A DNA stretch of 64,000 nt, from assembly GCA_944391085.1 (NCBI GenBank), contig CALXSE010000007.1, forward strand, positions 29,074-93,073. Direction: 5' to 3'. Positions within the stretch are counted from its first letter, which is position 1. Every line of letters begins with the position of its first letter. This document shows, piece after piece, positions 8,968-18,900 of this stretch. Under the pieces are notes generated by a model. The model searched no databases, was not told where the DNA came from, and saw only the letters and a program-made list of their open reading frames with translations. This stretch comes from an uncultured Kiritimatiellota bacterium (GTDB lineage Bacteria; Verrucomicrobiota; Kiritimatiellia; RFP12; DVOR01). The position numbers were made by a program, and so were the translations under genes.

Positions 8968-8997
8968 AGTATAGCAAACTCCCGGACGTGCTATACT
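8968..8997. promoter_or_regulatory. Symmetric divergent promoter of parA and dut
   Basis: AGTATAGCA (8968-8976) and TGCTATACT (8989-8997) are exact reverse complements 12 bp apart. Each arm contains a TATACT -10 box facing outward. The gaps to the ATGs are 7 nt (parA) and 8 nt (dut), leaving no room for a ribosome site, so both transcripts are predicted to start at or next to the ATG. Confidence 0.75.
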
Positions 8998-9005
8998 ATC
9001 GCCCC

Positions 9006-9434
9006 ATGGAAATCCGCTTCGAACGCCTCACCCCCACCGCCATCCTCCCCGCCTATGCCCACCCTGGCGACGCCGGCATGGATCTCTGCGCCGACGCCGC
9101 CCTCACCCTTGCCCCCGGCCAACGCGCCGCCGTCCCCACCGGGCTGCGCCTCCGCCTCCCGCCCGGCACCGAGGGCCAGGTCCGCCCCCGCAGCGGCCTT
9201 GCCCTCCGCCACGGCCTCACCGTCGCCAACGCCCCCGGCACCATCGACGCAGGGTACCGCGGCGAACTCAAGATTCTGCTTGTCAATCTCGGCCAGGAAC
9301 CCTTCCGCGTCGAGCCCGGGATGCGCGTCGCCCAGCTCGTCGTCGCCCCCGTCCTCCGCCCGGACATCCGCGAGGTTCCCGTCGACGACCCCACCGACCG
9401 CGGCGCCGGCGGTTTCGGCTCCACCGGACTTTGA
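9006..9434 (+). CDS. dut: dUTP diphosphatase
   Basis: A 142-residue trimeric dUTPase that hydrolyses dUTP to dUMP and pyrophosphate. All five motifs are visible: [30 protein letters not shown], and the C-terminal GGFGSTG arm. The start MEIRFERL is preferred to an upstream in-frame codon because that extension runs back through the -10 box. The coding strand is notably C-rich (GCC, CCC, GGC codons), unlike the G-rich genes to the left. It is followed 13 nt later by hemL. Confidence 0.95.
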   Translation: MEIRFERLTPTAILPAYAHPGDAGMDLCADAALTLAPGQRAAVPTGLRLRLPPGTEGQVRPRSGLALRHGLTVANAPGTIDAGYRGELKILLVNLGQEPFRVEPGMRVAQLVVAPVLRPDIREVPVDDPTDRGAGGFGSTGL

Positions 9435-9447
9435 GAAAGGCGTCCAT

Positions 9448-10734
9448 ATGACTCACGAATCCCTCTACGCCCAGGCCTGCCGCGTCATCCCCGGCGGCGT
9501 CGATTCCCCCGTCCGCGCCTTCAACGCCGTCGGCGGCACCCCCATCTTCGTCGAATCCGCCCAAGGCGCCCATTTGCGCCTTGCCGACGGTCGGCGCGTC
9601 CTCGACTGCTGCTGCTCCTGGGGCGCCATGATCCTCGGCCATGCCGACCCCGGCATCGTCGAGGCGGTCTCCAGGGCCGCCGCCCGCGGCACCACCTTCG
9701 GCATCGCCACTCCCGCTGAGGCCCAGCTTGCCGAACGCCTCGTTGCCCGCATCCCGTTCATTGACAAAGTCCGCCTCGTCAATTCCGGCACGGAGGCCGT
9801 CATGACCGCCATCCGCCTGGCCCGCGGCGTCACCGGGCGAGACCTTGTCGTCAAGTGCGAGGGCTGCTACCACGGCCACAGCGACGGGCTCCTCGTCGCC
9901 GCCGGCAGCGGCGCCATGACCGCCGGCGACGGCACCCAGCCCGCCTCCGCCGGCATTCCCCGCCCCATCGCCGAAGAAACCCTCGTCGTCCCCTACAACG
10001 ATCCCGAGGCCCTCCAAGCCGCCCTCTCGGCCCATCCCGGGCGCGTCGCCGCCGTCATTCTCGAGCCCGTCGCCGGCAACATGGGCTGCGTTCCGCCCCG
10101 CCCAGGCTACCTCCGCGCCGTTCAAGACGCCGCCCACGCCGCCGGCGCGCTCCTCATCTGCGACGAGGTCATCAACGCCTGGCGCTTCCGCCTTGGCCTC
10201 TACTCCGAGGCCGCCGGTATCACCCCTGACATCGTCACCATGGGCAAAGTCATCGGCGGCGGCTTCCCGCTTGCCGCGCTCGGCGCCAAGGCCGAGATCA
10301 TGGATGCCCTTGCCCCCACCGGCCGCGTCTACCAAGCCGGCACCCTCTCCGGCAACCCCGTCGCCGTCGCCGCCGCCATCGCGACCCTTGACCGCCTGGC
10401 CGCCGAACCGCCCTATCCCCGCCTCGCCGCCATGGCCAGGCGCGTCGAAGAGGGCATCAACGCCGCCGCCGCGAAGCACCGCGTCCCCCTCCGCGTCCAA
10501 CGCCACGGCACCATCTTCACCGCCTTTGCCACCGACGTCCTCCCCATTCGGGACCTCTCCGAGGCCAAACGCTGCGACGCCGCCCTTTACGCCCGCTTCT
10601 TCCATGGGATGCTTGATCGCGGCGTTTACCTCGAACCTTCCCAATTCGAGGTCAACTTCCTTTCCGCCGCCCACACCGACGCCGACGTTGACCACCTTAT
10701 CCAAGCCGCCGAGGATACCCTCGCGGCGCTTTGA
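9448..10734 (+). CDS. hemL: Glutamate-1-semialdehyde 2,1-aminomutase
   Basis: A 428-residue class-III aminotransferase that converts glutamate-1-semialdehyde to 5-aminolevulinate in the C5 route to tetrapyrroles. It has PGGVDSPVRAF at the N-terminus, CEGCYHGHSD, LICDEVINAWRF and the PLP lysine in TMGKVIGGGFP, all diagnostic of HemL. The start MTHESLYAQA has GAGAAAGG upstream. It is cotranscribed with dut and ends before a CCGGCAA/TTGCCGG stem at 10748-10778. Confidence 0.94.
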   Translation: MTHESLYAQACRVIPGGVDSPVRAFNAVGGTPIFVESAQGAHLRLADGRRVLDCCCSWGAMILGHADPGIVEAVSRAAARGTTFGIATPAEAQLAERLVARIPFIDKVRLVNSGTEAVMTAIRLARGVTGRDLVVKCEGCYHGHSDGLLVAAGSGAMTAGDGTQPASAGIPRPIAEETLVVPYNDPEALQAALSAHPGRVAAVILEPVAGNMGCVPPRPGYLRAVQDAAHAAGALLICDEVINAWRFRLGLYSEAAGITPDIVTMGKVIGGGFPLAALGAKAEIMDALAPTGRVYQAGTLSGNPVAVAAAIATLDRLAAEPPYPRLAAMARRVEEGINAAAAKHRVPLRVQRHGTIFTAFATDVLPIRDLSEAKRCDAALYARFFHGMLDRGVYLEPSQFEVNFLSAAHTDADVDHLIQAAEDTLAAL

Positions 10735-10747
10735 CGTCGCGCCAAGA

Positions 10748-10778
10748 CCGGCAATGTCAATGACGCTTGTCTTGCCGG
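10748..10778 (+). terminator. Stem after hemL (possible terminator)
   Basis: CCGGCAA and TTGCCGG form a 7-bp stem with a 17-nt loop just after hemL. There is no T run, so this is a weak call. The rest of 10779-10980 shows only a small TTCCCT/AGGGAA stem and no gene. Confidence 0.35.
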
Positions 10779-10980
10779 ATGGGAACTGACTTGTCCCCAA
10801 CCGCCTTCTGGGCAGCACCGGCGAAGCCATCCGGTTTTAGGGAATGCACTTGAATCCCCACTTTGGTATCTCAGACAAATCGGGAGCAGAGCCATTCCCT
10901 TCTCCGTCAGGGAAGACTAGGAGGGGCACGGACATCCCTCTGCGCCTACCGTTCGTTTGGGAGCGAGCAGTGCGCCGGGG

Positions 10981-12447
10981 TTAGATGAGCCAGTCTTCGG
11001 AGGTTTGGGCAGGGGGTGGTTCGGCGGACTTGAAGACCTCCGCGGGGTCGGCTGCAAGGACTTGGACGCCTTCTGGGTTGGGGAAGACGCGGATGGCCTT
11101 GACGGGGCGGGTGGGGCAGGGATGTTCGCAACTGCCGCACCCGATGCAAAGGTCGTGGTTCAGCGTCGGCACCAGGACGCCTTCCGCGTCCGGCTTCATG
11201 CGCAGGGCGCCGGTTGGGCAGTGTTCGGCGCACGCGCCGCAGGCGTTTGTGGTGGAGAAGGCGACGCAAATCGAGGGTTCGAGCACCGCGAATCCCAGTC
11301 GCGTGCGTTGCTTGGTGGCCAGATCAAGCGGCATGATCGCGCCGGTTGGGCAGACCTCGGAGCACCGTTTGCAGAAGTGTTCGCACATGCCTTCGTCGAA
11401 CACCAGGTGGACTGCGCCGTGTTTGCCGCCCGGGCGAAGCACCTTGCCCATGCAGTTGGTCACGCAAAGGCGGCAATCGGTGCATTTGGAGAGGAACCGT
11501 TGGCGGGAGCCTGCGCCTGGCGGGTAGATGGCCTCCGGCAAGACGCCAAAGCGCGGGCCGTACGCCGCGGGGAGGGGCTTGGCCAGACGCGCCGCCGCAC
11601 CGAGTGCGGCCCCACCCGCGAGCAGTGCGCCGGCGGTCAGCGCCTCGCGTCGGCCGGGCACGCGAAAGCCGGGGTTCCGTCCGTAGGCGATGGCGCCAAC
11701 GGGGCAACTGGCGGCGCAGTTGAGGCATCGGACGCAGCGCCCGTTGTCGAAGGCCGCCGTCTTGGGGTCGAGGCAGCCCGTGGGGCAGACCGAGACGCAT
11801 TTGCCGCACTTGACGCACGTGTCCTTGAAGCGGAAGCCGAGCGGCGCGCGGGCCGATCCGCAGGCGAGGAGCGCACCCACGGGGCAAAGGCTGTTGCAGA
11901 AAAATCTCCGCCGCCAAAAGACCAGCGCGGCGATTGCGGCAAGGGGGAGCCAGGCGCCCGCGGCGATCGCGCCGAAAAGGGTAAAGGGGTCGAGGAAGCG
12001 GAGCGCGGCGGCCCACCCGCCGATGAGCGCGATGCCCCATACCGAAACGCCAAGCCCTTTGCGCAGGAGCAGGAGGCGCGGCTGGGGGCGGTTCCTGCGC
12101 CAGAAGAAGAGGACGCCGAGCAAGTCCTGAAGGAGGCCGAGCGGACAGAAGACGGAGCAGTAGGCACGCCCGAGCAGGGCGGTGAACAGGAGGATGGCGA
12201 CGGCCGCGGCCGCGCCGACCACCGAGAGCCGCGCGGAGACGGCGAGGATGGCGGGGCCGAGATTGGCCTTCGCCACGGCGGCCAACCTAAGGGCCTCTTC
12301 CTCGGTCGGCGCGTCGAGCCAATGTTGGGCCAGCAGGGTGGCCAGGTCGACGGCGTAGCCGAAGGCGAGGGTGGTGGCGGCCAAGGCGAGCGCGGCGGCC
12401 AGGAGGCGCAGGACGCGGAGCGTTCGCCAGAAACGGGAACGCGCCAT
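10981..12447 (-). CDS. Membrane polyferredoxin, NapH-NapG-like fusion
   Basis: 488 residues in two halves. The N-terminal half (about 1-215) has four or five membrane helices and the NapH-type pairs YCSVFCPLG and FCNSLCPVG. Next come two ferredoxin clusters (CVKCGKCVSVCPTGC and CVRCLNCAASCPVG). A GRREALTAGALLAGG stretch near residue 275 resembles an internal Tat-type signal, and four more CxxC-rich clusters end at CIGCGSCEHPCPTRP. This is the order expected if NapH (membrane) and NapG (periplasmic iron-sulfur protein) were joined. The likely role is passing electrons from quinol to a periplasmic acceptor. The partner could be the DUF362 protein encoded just upstream (3-nt gap); no nitrate reductase is present. 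Confidence 0.75.
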   Translation of the reverse strand: MARSRFWRTLRVLRLLAAALALAATTLAFGYAVDLATLLAQHWLDAPTEEEALRLAAVAKANLGPAILAVSARLSVVGAAAAVAILLFTALLGRAYCSVFCPLGLLQDLLGVLFFWRRNRPQPRLLLLRKGLGVSVWGIALIGGWAAALRFLDPFTLFGAIAAGAWLPLAAIAALVFWRRRFFCNSLCPVGALLACGSARAPLGFRFKDTCVKCGKCVSVCPTGCLDPKTAAFDNGRCVRCLNCAASCPVGAIAYGRNPGFRVPGRREALTAGALLAGGAALGAAARLAKPLPAAYGPRFGVLPEAIYPPGAGSRQRFLSKCTDCRLCVTNCMGKVLRPGGKHGAVHLVFDEGMCEHFCKRCSEVCPTGAIMPLDLATKQRTRLGFAVLEPSICVAFSTTNACGACAEHCPTGALRMKPDAEGVLVPTLNHDLCIGCGSCEHPCPTRPVKAIRVFPNPEGVQVLAADPAEVFKSAEPPPAQTSEDWLI

Positions 12448-12450
12448 CGC

Positions 12451-13335
12451 TTAGGCCTCCAGGCGCACGATCTCCATGCGAGCCTCGTCGTCGGTGCCGA
12501 GGCCGTGCCTGGCGGCGAGGGCGATGTAGCGCACGGCGGCGGGGTCGAAGCGCAGGAGCTTGGCCGCGAGCACATCCACCGCCACGATGTCTGTGGAGAG
12601 GAGTTGGTAGCGGAGGGTGCGCACGTCGTTGAGGCTCACGCCGCGCGGGCCGTTTGCCTGCATGACGCGATAGGCGTCGACGACGTTCAGGTCCGGCTTG
12701 CGGTAGAGCGCGGCGTCGGCGATGCATTGGTCGAGATTGTGCGCGTGCATGAATTGGCGGTCCCAGACCAGCCCCATGAAGTTCTTGAGCGCGGCGGTGA
12801 CCTTCGCGCCGCCGTGGGTTTTGAGGATGGGCACGTTGATGAAGACGTCCGCGTCGAGGATGGCGCGGTGGATGAGGGCGGTTTTCATACTGCCGGCCGC
12901 GGGTCGGGAAACCTCGCGGTAGGCGTCGCGTTCGTGGGCGTTCACCATCGTGCCGCCGGCCTGGCGCACGGCCTCGTCGATGCCGGATGAGCGGTAGCAG
13001 CGGTTCCAGACGTTGCAGGTGTGGTCGAAGACTTCCACCTGCGCGGCCCCGGCGGCGATGCATTGGCGGACGATTTCGCCGATGAGGCCTGGATTGGTGT
13101 TCGCGCCGAACTCGGGCGTGCGATCCCACCCGATGTTGGGCTTGACGACGACCTTCTGCCCGGGCTTGACGAAGGCGGCGATGCCGCCGAGCGCGGCGAT
13201 GCCTTTGCGGAAGAGGGCCTCGGGCTCGCCGTTCCGGACGGCGACGACCTTGCTTTTGGGGGCGTCGCCCTCGGCGGCGACGAGCGGCAGGGCGGCCAGC
13301 GCGGCCCCGGCGGCGAGGAACTCACGGCGTTTCAT
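12451..13335 (-). CDS. DUF362 family protein with Tat signal
   Basis: 294 residues. The N-terminus MKRREFLAAGAALAALPLVA is a twin-arginine signal, so the protein is exported folded. The body has VVVKPNIGWDR, FDHTCNVWN, VFINVPILKTHGGAKVT and AALKNFMGLVWDR, which are characteristic of DUF362. Iron-sulfur association is common in this family but its chemistry is unknown. No extra 4Fe-4S domain is fused here. The clusters instead lie in the downstream NapH/NapG-like protein, 3 nt away, suggesting a two-component redox unit at the membrane. Confidence 0.82.
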   Translation of the reverse strand: MKRREFLAAGAALAALPLVAAEGDAPKSKVVAVRNGEPEALFRKGIAALGGIAAFVKPGQKVVVKPNIGWDRTPEFGANTNPGLIGEIVRQCIAAGAAQVEVFDHTCNVWNRCYRSSGIDEAVRQAGGTMVNAHERDAYREVSRPAAGSMKTALIHRAILDADVFINVPILKTHGGAKVTAALKNFMGLVWDRQFMHAHNLDQCIADAALYRKPDLNVVDAYRVMQANGPRGVSLNDVRTLRYQLLSTDIVAVDVLAAKLLRFDPAAVRYIALAARHGLGTDDEARMEIVRLEA

Positions 13336-13368
13336 CGGTTATGCCTTTCCCGGGACCGCGCGGCGGCC

Positions 13369-15783
13369 TCAATGGACGATTTCGTGGACGACGGCGGGCG
13401 CGTCGCCGGCGGTGAGGGTGAGGCCTTCGGCGTCGAAGGCGGCGGTGACGGGGCCGGCCGCAAGGATTTTCGTGTTGGCCTCGGTGGCGCCGGCGAGGGG
13501 GATGCGGACGCTTTGCCCGGCGGCAAGCGCATAGCCGGAGGCGAGGTCGCCGTCGGTCATGGAGGCGAAGACGTTGGCGGTGGCGTCCTTGGGCACGTCG
13601 ACCTTGAACTGGCGGAGGGTGACGGTGACGGGCGACTTGGAGAGGTTGATGTAGCGCGCGGCGTTGATGCCGTCCCTGGCGTTGATGTGGCGGATCTCCA
13701 TCTCGCCGACCTGGCCGTTGCCGCCGACGACGGTGGCGCGCTCGGACCAGGTCTTGCCGCCGTCGGTGGAGACCTGGATGCGGCCTTGCTTGGGCGCGTC
13801 GGCGCTTTCAAGGATGAAGTGGACCCAGGTGGCGGTGACGCCTTCGGGCAGGCGGATGCCGATCCATTCGTTCGGCTGAAGGGTCTTGGGCTCCATCACG
13901 CGGGGGAGCTGGACGAAGGTGTCTTTGCGGCTGACGGCGAAGTGCCTGAGGCTGTCGACGTTGGTGATGAAGTCGTAGAGCTTGGCCTGGGTTTTGGGCG
14001 CGGGCTTGCCGGCGGTCTCGCGCCAGAGGCGGTCGTAGAGCGCCTCGCCCATGCTGTTGACGCAGGGGGTGAGGACGCGGCTGGCGACCTCGATGCCGGC
14101 GCCTTGCTGGTAGGGCTTCTGGCCGTTTTGCTTGGAGAGGCGGGCCTGCTCGGCGCGATAGGCAAGCAGACGGTTGAGGGCGGCGTCTGGCGTGCCTTTG
14201 CCGGCGAGGGCGGCGGTGAGGGTGGAGCCGGTGTCGCCGAAGGAGCGGAAGAGGGTGATCCAGTCGGACACCTCGCCCATGAAGAGGGCGTTGGCGCATT
14301 TGCCCAGGAGGTCGTCGCCGGATTGCCTGATTTTGGCGAATTCGGCGGCGAGGGCGTCGAGGTCTGCCGCGGCGGGGGCCTGGCCGGCGGCGAGGGCCGC
14401 GGAGACGCGCTCGGCGGCGGGGGCGATGGCAACGGATTCCTCGCGGCGGTAGCCGTGGCCGTTGGGGCCCTGGTCGGAGTTGTGCTCGGCGAAGACCTGC
14501 ATGGCGTCGGCGACGTGGGGGAAGGTGCGGCGGATGCCGTCGCGCCAGGCTTGGTCGGAGTCGAAGTCGTCCGGGTTCCAGGCGTAGGCGGCGACGCCGA
14601 AGAGGGGGATCTTGGAGGCTTCGGGCTTGTCCATGGGGTTGGAGACGAAGCCGGCGTAGCGGGGGCCGTTGGTGGGGTCGTTGCCGTAGCAGCGGCCGAG
14701 GAGGAGGTGGGCCTTGCAGTAATCGCTCACGGGCCAGTTCCACCAGATATAGGGCTTGCGGCCGACCTTGCCGATGAACCATTCGGCGGTGTCTTTGGTG
14801 ATGTTGGTGCAGACCGAGTCTCCCGTCCACATCACCTGGATGTCGGGGTCGAGGCCTTTGCCGAGGATTTCGAGGTAGGGGCCGCCGGACCAGGCTTTGT
14901 TGTACTGGGTGGGGCAGAGGATGAGGGGGGTGACGTCGCCTTTGGCGCGGACGAAGTTGCGGTTGACGTAGTTGAGGAGCTCGACCTGTTTTTCGGCGCG
15001 GGCGCCCTCGCCGCCGATGTCGTCGAAGAAGACGGCGAAGGAGCGGACGCCGAGCCTGTACATCATCTCGAACTTCGCGACGCAGGCGCGCATGTCGCTG
15101 TCGTCCTTCCAGTGGATGTCGCGCCCGGGATGGACGGCCCAGACGAAGTTGACCTTGTTGGCGTGGGCGGCCTTCACCAGTTCAGCGATGCGGCGGGCCT
15201 CGGCCTCGGGGTAGGGGTCGCGCCAGCGGTTGGAGAAGCCGTGGAAGGGATCGTCCTTGGGGCCGTAGATGTAGGTGTTCATCTTCGTCTGGCCATAGAA
15301 GCGGAATTGGCTTTTGCGCGCCTCAAAGCTCCAGGGGAGGCCGTAGAAGCCTTCGACCGTGCCGCGGAAGGCCACGTCCGGCCAGTCCTTGATCGTCACG
15401 CCCCGGTAGGTCTCGGAGGCCAGGAGCTGGCGCAGCGTCTGCACGCCGTAAAAGAAGCCTGCGCCGTCCGCGGCGGAGAGCGCCGCGCCGTCTTTGCCGA
15501 GCGTCAGGGCGTAGCCTTCCTTGGGGAGCGAGGCGTCCGTCTTCCAGGAGAGGGTGAAGGGCGCGTCTGCCTTGACGGGGGCGATTTCCCCGAGCGCCGC
15601 CGCCGCGTCCGCGTCGAACCCTTGGGCGGGGGAAAGGGCGATGGCCTTGGGTCGGGCGAACGTGTCGCCGGAGAGCGTCACTTCTTGGGGCGTGGGCCAC
15701 ACGCGCATGGAGGCCGGAAGCGTGTCGGCGCCGACCAGCCACGCACACATCGCCGCCGCAACGGCACAGAGCATCCTTTTCAT
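13369..15783 (-). CDS. GH84 beta-N-acetylglucosaminidase, secreted
   Basis: 804 residues with a signal peptide at residues 1-19 (MKRMLCAVAAAMCAWLVGA). Residues 25-130 form the GH20b-like N-domain. The GH84 barrel follows, starting RGTVEGFYGLPWS at about 140, with the catalytic Asp pair at D254-D255 in VFFDDIGG and a WWNWPV block later. In this family the pair serves substrate-assisted hydrolysis of O- or terminal beta-GlcNAc, for example from mucin. A helical segment and a discoidin-like C-terminus (about 600-740) follow. The start is the MKRML codon because upstream codons run into its own promoter (TATAAT at 15830-15835). Confidence 0.9.
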   Translation of the reverse strand: MKRMLCAVAAAMCAWLVGADTLPASMRVWPTPQEVTLSGDTFARPKAIALSPAQGFDADAAAALGEIAPVKADAPFTLSWKTDASLPKEGYALTLGKDGAALSAADGAGFFYGVQTLRQLLASETYRGVTIKDWPDVAFRGTVEGFYGLPWSFEARKSQFRFYGQTKMNTYIYGPKDDPFHGFSNRWRDPYPEAEARRIAELVKAAHANKVNFVWAVHPGRDIHWKDDSDMRACVAKFEMMYRLGVRSFAVFFDDIGGEGARAEKQVELLNYVNRNFVRAKGDVTPLILCPTQYNKAWSGGPYLEILGKGLDPDIQVMWTGDSVCTNITKDTAEWFIGKVGRKPYIWWNWPVSDYCKAHLLLGRCYGNDPTNGPRYAGFVSNPMDKPEASKIPLFGVAAYAWNPDDFDSDQAWRDGIRRTFPHVADAMQVFAEHNSDQGPNGHGYRREESVAIAPAAERVSAALAAGQAPAAADLDALAAEFAKIRQSGDDLLGKCANALFMGEVSDWITLFRSFGDTGSTLTAALAGKGTPDAALNRLLAYRAEQARLSKQNGQKPYQQGAGIEVASRVLTPCVNSMGEALYDRLWRETAGKPAPKTQAKLYDFITNVDSLRHFAVSRKDTFVQLPRVMEPKTLQPNEWIGIRLPEGVTATWVHFILESADAPKQGRIQVSTDGGKTWSERATVVGGNGQVGEMEIRHINARDGINAARYINLSKSPVTVTLRQFKVDVPKDATANVFASMTDGDLASGYALAAGQSVRIPLAGATEANTKILAAGPVTAAFDAEGLTLTAGDAPAVVHEIVH

Positions 15784-15829
15784 GGAATGGCCTTTCTTTT
15801 TCGTTGACTTTCCATTCGTCTCTCCGCGA

Positions 15830-15835
15830 ATTATA
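15830..15835 (-). promoter_or_regulatory. -10 box of the GH84 gene
   Basis: TATAAT read on the minus strand, 46 nt before the GH84 start and directly after the GH31 terminator. GH84 therefore has its own promoter. Confidence 0.6.
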
Positions 15836-15858
15836 TCAAATCGCCGTGCAACGGGCAC

Positions 15859-15886
15859 GAAAAAGCCCCGGGTCGCGCCGGGGCTT
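15859..15886 (-). terminator. Intrinsic terminator after GH31
   Basis: Read leftward: AAGCCCCGG, six-base loop, CCGGGGCTT, then a T run. It is a textbook rho-independent terminator for the GH31 gene, 20 nt past its stop. Confidence 0.85.
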
Positions 15887-15906
15887 CGCGGGGCGTACGC
15901 AGGGGT

Positions 15907-18900
15907 TCAGCGCTGGCCGGAGCCGGCGCGGAAGAGGCGGAGCTCCGTCCAGACGCCGGTGTCGTCCTTGGAGGCGCCGGCCTCGCCGGTGAGGGTGAAG
16001 CGCAGCTGCTTGGCGCCGGCGGGGAGGGGCACGTCGATGAGCTGCTTGACGTCCTCGGGCTTCATGCCGACGCGGGAGAAGATTTCCTGGCCGTCGGCGA
16101 AGATGCGGAAGGTGACGGTGCCGGCGTTGCCGTTGCCGCTCTCCATGCCGGCGTGGCCTTTGACCTTGTCCCAGGTGCCGTCAAGGTCGAGCGTCCACTC
16201 GGAACCGACGGTGTCCTTGCGGCAGGCCTCGTAGGCGACGCCGTCGACGGTGAGGGTGTCGGCGCCGATGTCCAGGGTCTCATCGGGGAGGGGGGCGGCG
16301 TCGAGGTCTTGAAGGACCTCGATCTCGGCGGCGGAGCCGAAGTGGCTGCCGTTCTGGGCGGAGGTGAAGGTGATGCGGAGGTAGCGGGCCCAGGCGGTGT
16401 CGAAGGCGATGGCGCGGGGCTCGGCCTTCGTGAACGCCTCGAACTCGCCCTCAGCGACGGTCTGGAAGTGTCCGGGGAAGCGGGCGGCCTCGATTTTGTA
16501 ACCCTTGATGACGCCGTTGCCGAGGTTGGCGCGCGGCAGGTAGGTGACGGTGTTGACGGGGTAAAGGCCGTTCATGTCCACGTCGATGACATAGGGGAAG
16601 TCCGTGGGCTGGGCCTTGTCGTCGCGCCAGTAGGAGTGCCACATCGTCTCGGGGGTGCCGTCGAAGGCGGCGGAGACGAGGGCGTCGCTGGCCTGGGAAT
16701 TCACGGTGACGGTGAATTCGGCGCGGTCGAGCTCGTTGGTCACTTCGGGGACGGGGTAGGGGGCGGTGGGGCGGATGGCGGTGAAGGGTTCGGTGAGGAC
16801 GACGAAGGCGCGGGATTCGCGGAGCGGGGTGCGGGCGAGCTTGACACGCAGGAGGCCGTTTTTCTCGGCGGGGTCATAGAACCACGCCTGGCGGGCGTTG
16901 GCGTAGGCGGTGGCGGCGCGTTCGCCGTCGAGCTTGAGGATCTCCTGGCCCGCGGTGCCGTCGGGATTGGTGAGGAAGACGGATCTCGGCGCGACGGGGC
17001 AATGGATGAGGAATTCGTAGGAGCGGGCCTCGGGCATCCCTTCGTAGCCGTTGCCCTCGGCGGCGCCGAGCTCGACCTGGAGAGAGCCGAAGTCTTCGGT
17101 GGAGAAGGGCAGGACGGAGATGTCCTGGGTGGTGTAGGCGTCTTCGCGGCGGAAGGCCTGGGTCTCGCCGTCGTCCTCATAGAGGCGGAACGTGGCGCAA
17201 CGGCCGCCGAAGTAGTCGGGGTAGACGTCGAAGGTGATGGGGTCGAGGGGCTTGTCGCCGAGGACGAGCATTTCGGGATACATCGGGATGATGGAGCCGG
17301 CGCGGACGAAGACGGGCTGCGTCTCGAGGGTGATGGGATAGGCCGCGATGGTGGCGGGGCCCTCGATGCGGCGGCCGTCGTTGTAGTCGTACCACGTGCC
17401 TTCGGGCAGGTAGATGTCCTTGCGCCAGCCGCGGTTGAGCTTCATGGAGGTGTAGACGGGGGCGACGAGCACCTCCTCGCCGAGCATGAACTGGTATTTC
17501 GTGGCGTCGCCCCACGTGGCGCGGTCTTCCGGGAAGTTGTAGACGAGGGGGCGGACGATAGGCGCGCCGGTATCCCAGGCTTGGCGCATGTAGGTGTAGA
17601 CGAAGGGGACGATGCGGTTCTTGTGGAGGAGCGCGGCGCGGTTGAGCGAGCGATAGGGCTCGGGGTAGCTCCAGGGGCTTTTGTTCATGTTGCTCCACCC
17701 GTTCATGGCGTAGATGGCGGTGGTCCAGCACTTCCACTGGAGGTCGCGCAGGTAGGTCTCGTTGGAGCCGCCGAAGATGCCGTCGACGTCGGTGGAGGCA
17801 TAGGCCTGGCCGCTCATGGAGGAGCCGGTGAGGGTGGGGATGTTCCAGCGGATGAGGTCCCAGGAGCCGGACTGGTCGCCCGTCCAGGCGATGCAGTAGC
17901 GCTGCGTGCCGGCCCAGCCCTGGACGCCCCACACGAAGGCGCGGGCGTCGGCGTTGCGCTCGATGCCCTCGGCAGCGGTCCTGCAGCATTCCAAGGCGTG
18001 CTGATAGGCGGGGCTGGACCAAGCGACGTCAATCTTCTGGACGCGGGAGCCGGCCTGGCCGACCTCCCAGTTGATGCGGTCAAGCGCACCCTCGGTCCAC
18101 AAGCCGGTGTGGAAGCCGAGATCGGCGAGCGCGGAGACGACGTAGCCCAGCTGCATATGGTCGCAGCCGTAGCCGTCGTTCACGAGCAGCCAGCCGCCGG
18201 GCATGCCATGCTCGCGGTAAGCCTTGGCCACGCGCACGGCATCGACGGGGGTGACCTCCTTGAAGGAGCCGTCCTCGTTCTGGGCGGGCTCGCGGGTCTC
18301 CTTGTCGCGGGTGATGTAGGCATCGGCGTCGCCGAGCTGCAGACCCCAACGGGGGATGAAGTTCGGGCGGCCGGTGAACTGGGTGTAGAGGTTCAGGTTG
18401 CCGGCGAAGTCGCCGCCGACGAAGTAGAAGGCGTCGAAGCGGTTCTCGTCGTGGGTCGTGCGGATCTCCGTCTCGCCGGTGAAGTCGTACTCGCCGGTGG
18501 CGAAGGTGTGGCGGAGGACGCCGTAGCCGGTGTTGGTCTGGTAGAAGGGGGCGGGGTTCGGATGGCCGCCTTCATTCCAGTTGCCGTCGGCGACGATGGC
18601 GATTTTTTTGCCTTTGTGGGCGAACTCGCCGTTCTGCTGGCCGCCGCCGTAGAAGCGCTCGTCGGCGTTCGTGGCAAGGGTTTGGGTGGTGCCTTTCTCG
18701 GCGTCGAGGTCAAGGGGTTTGGCCTCGGCCCAAATCGTCCTGCCGGAAAGCCGGTCGGTGAGGGTGAAGCGGCAGTCTTCCTTGGACGCCGCGAGGGTGA
18801 GCAGGGGGGTGGAGAAGGTGTAGGCGCCGGCCTCACGGTCGTCGGCGAAGACGACGCGCGTCTTGTCTTCCGGCACGTCGATCAGGATCTGCGCCTTGGC

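Noticed and set aside
13021..15807. Long open frame on the plus strand across the GH84 gene (928 codons)
   Set aside because: It is antisense to a clear GH84 enzyme, is low-complexity Gly/Val/Glu/Asp, and is a normal by-product of high GC.
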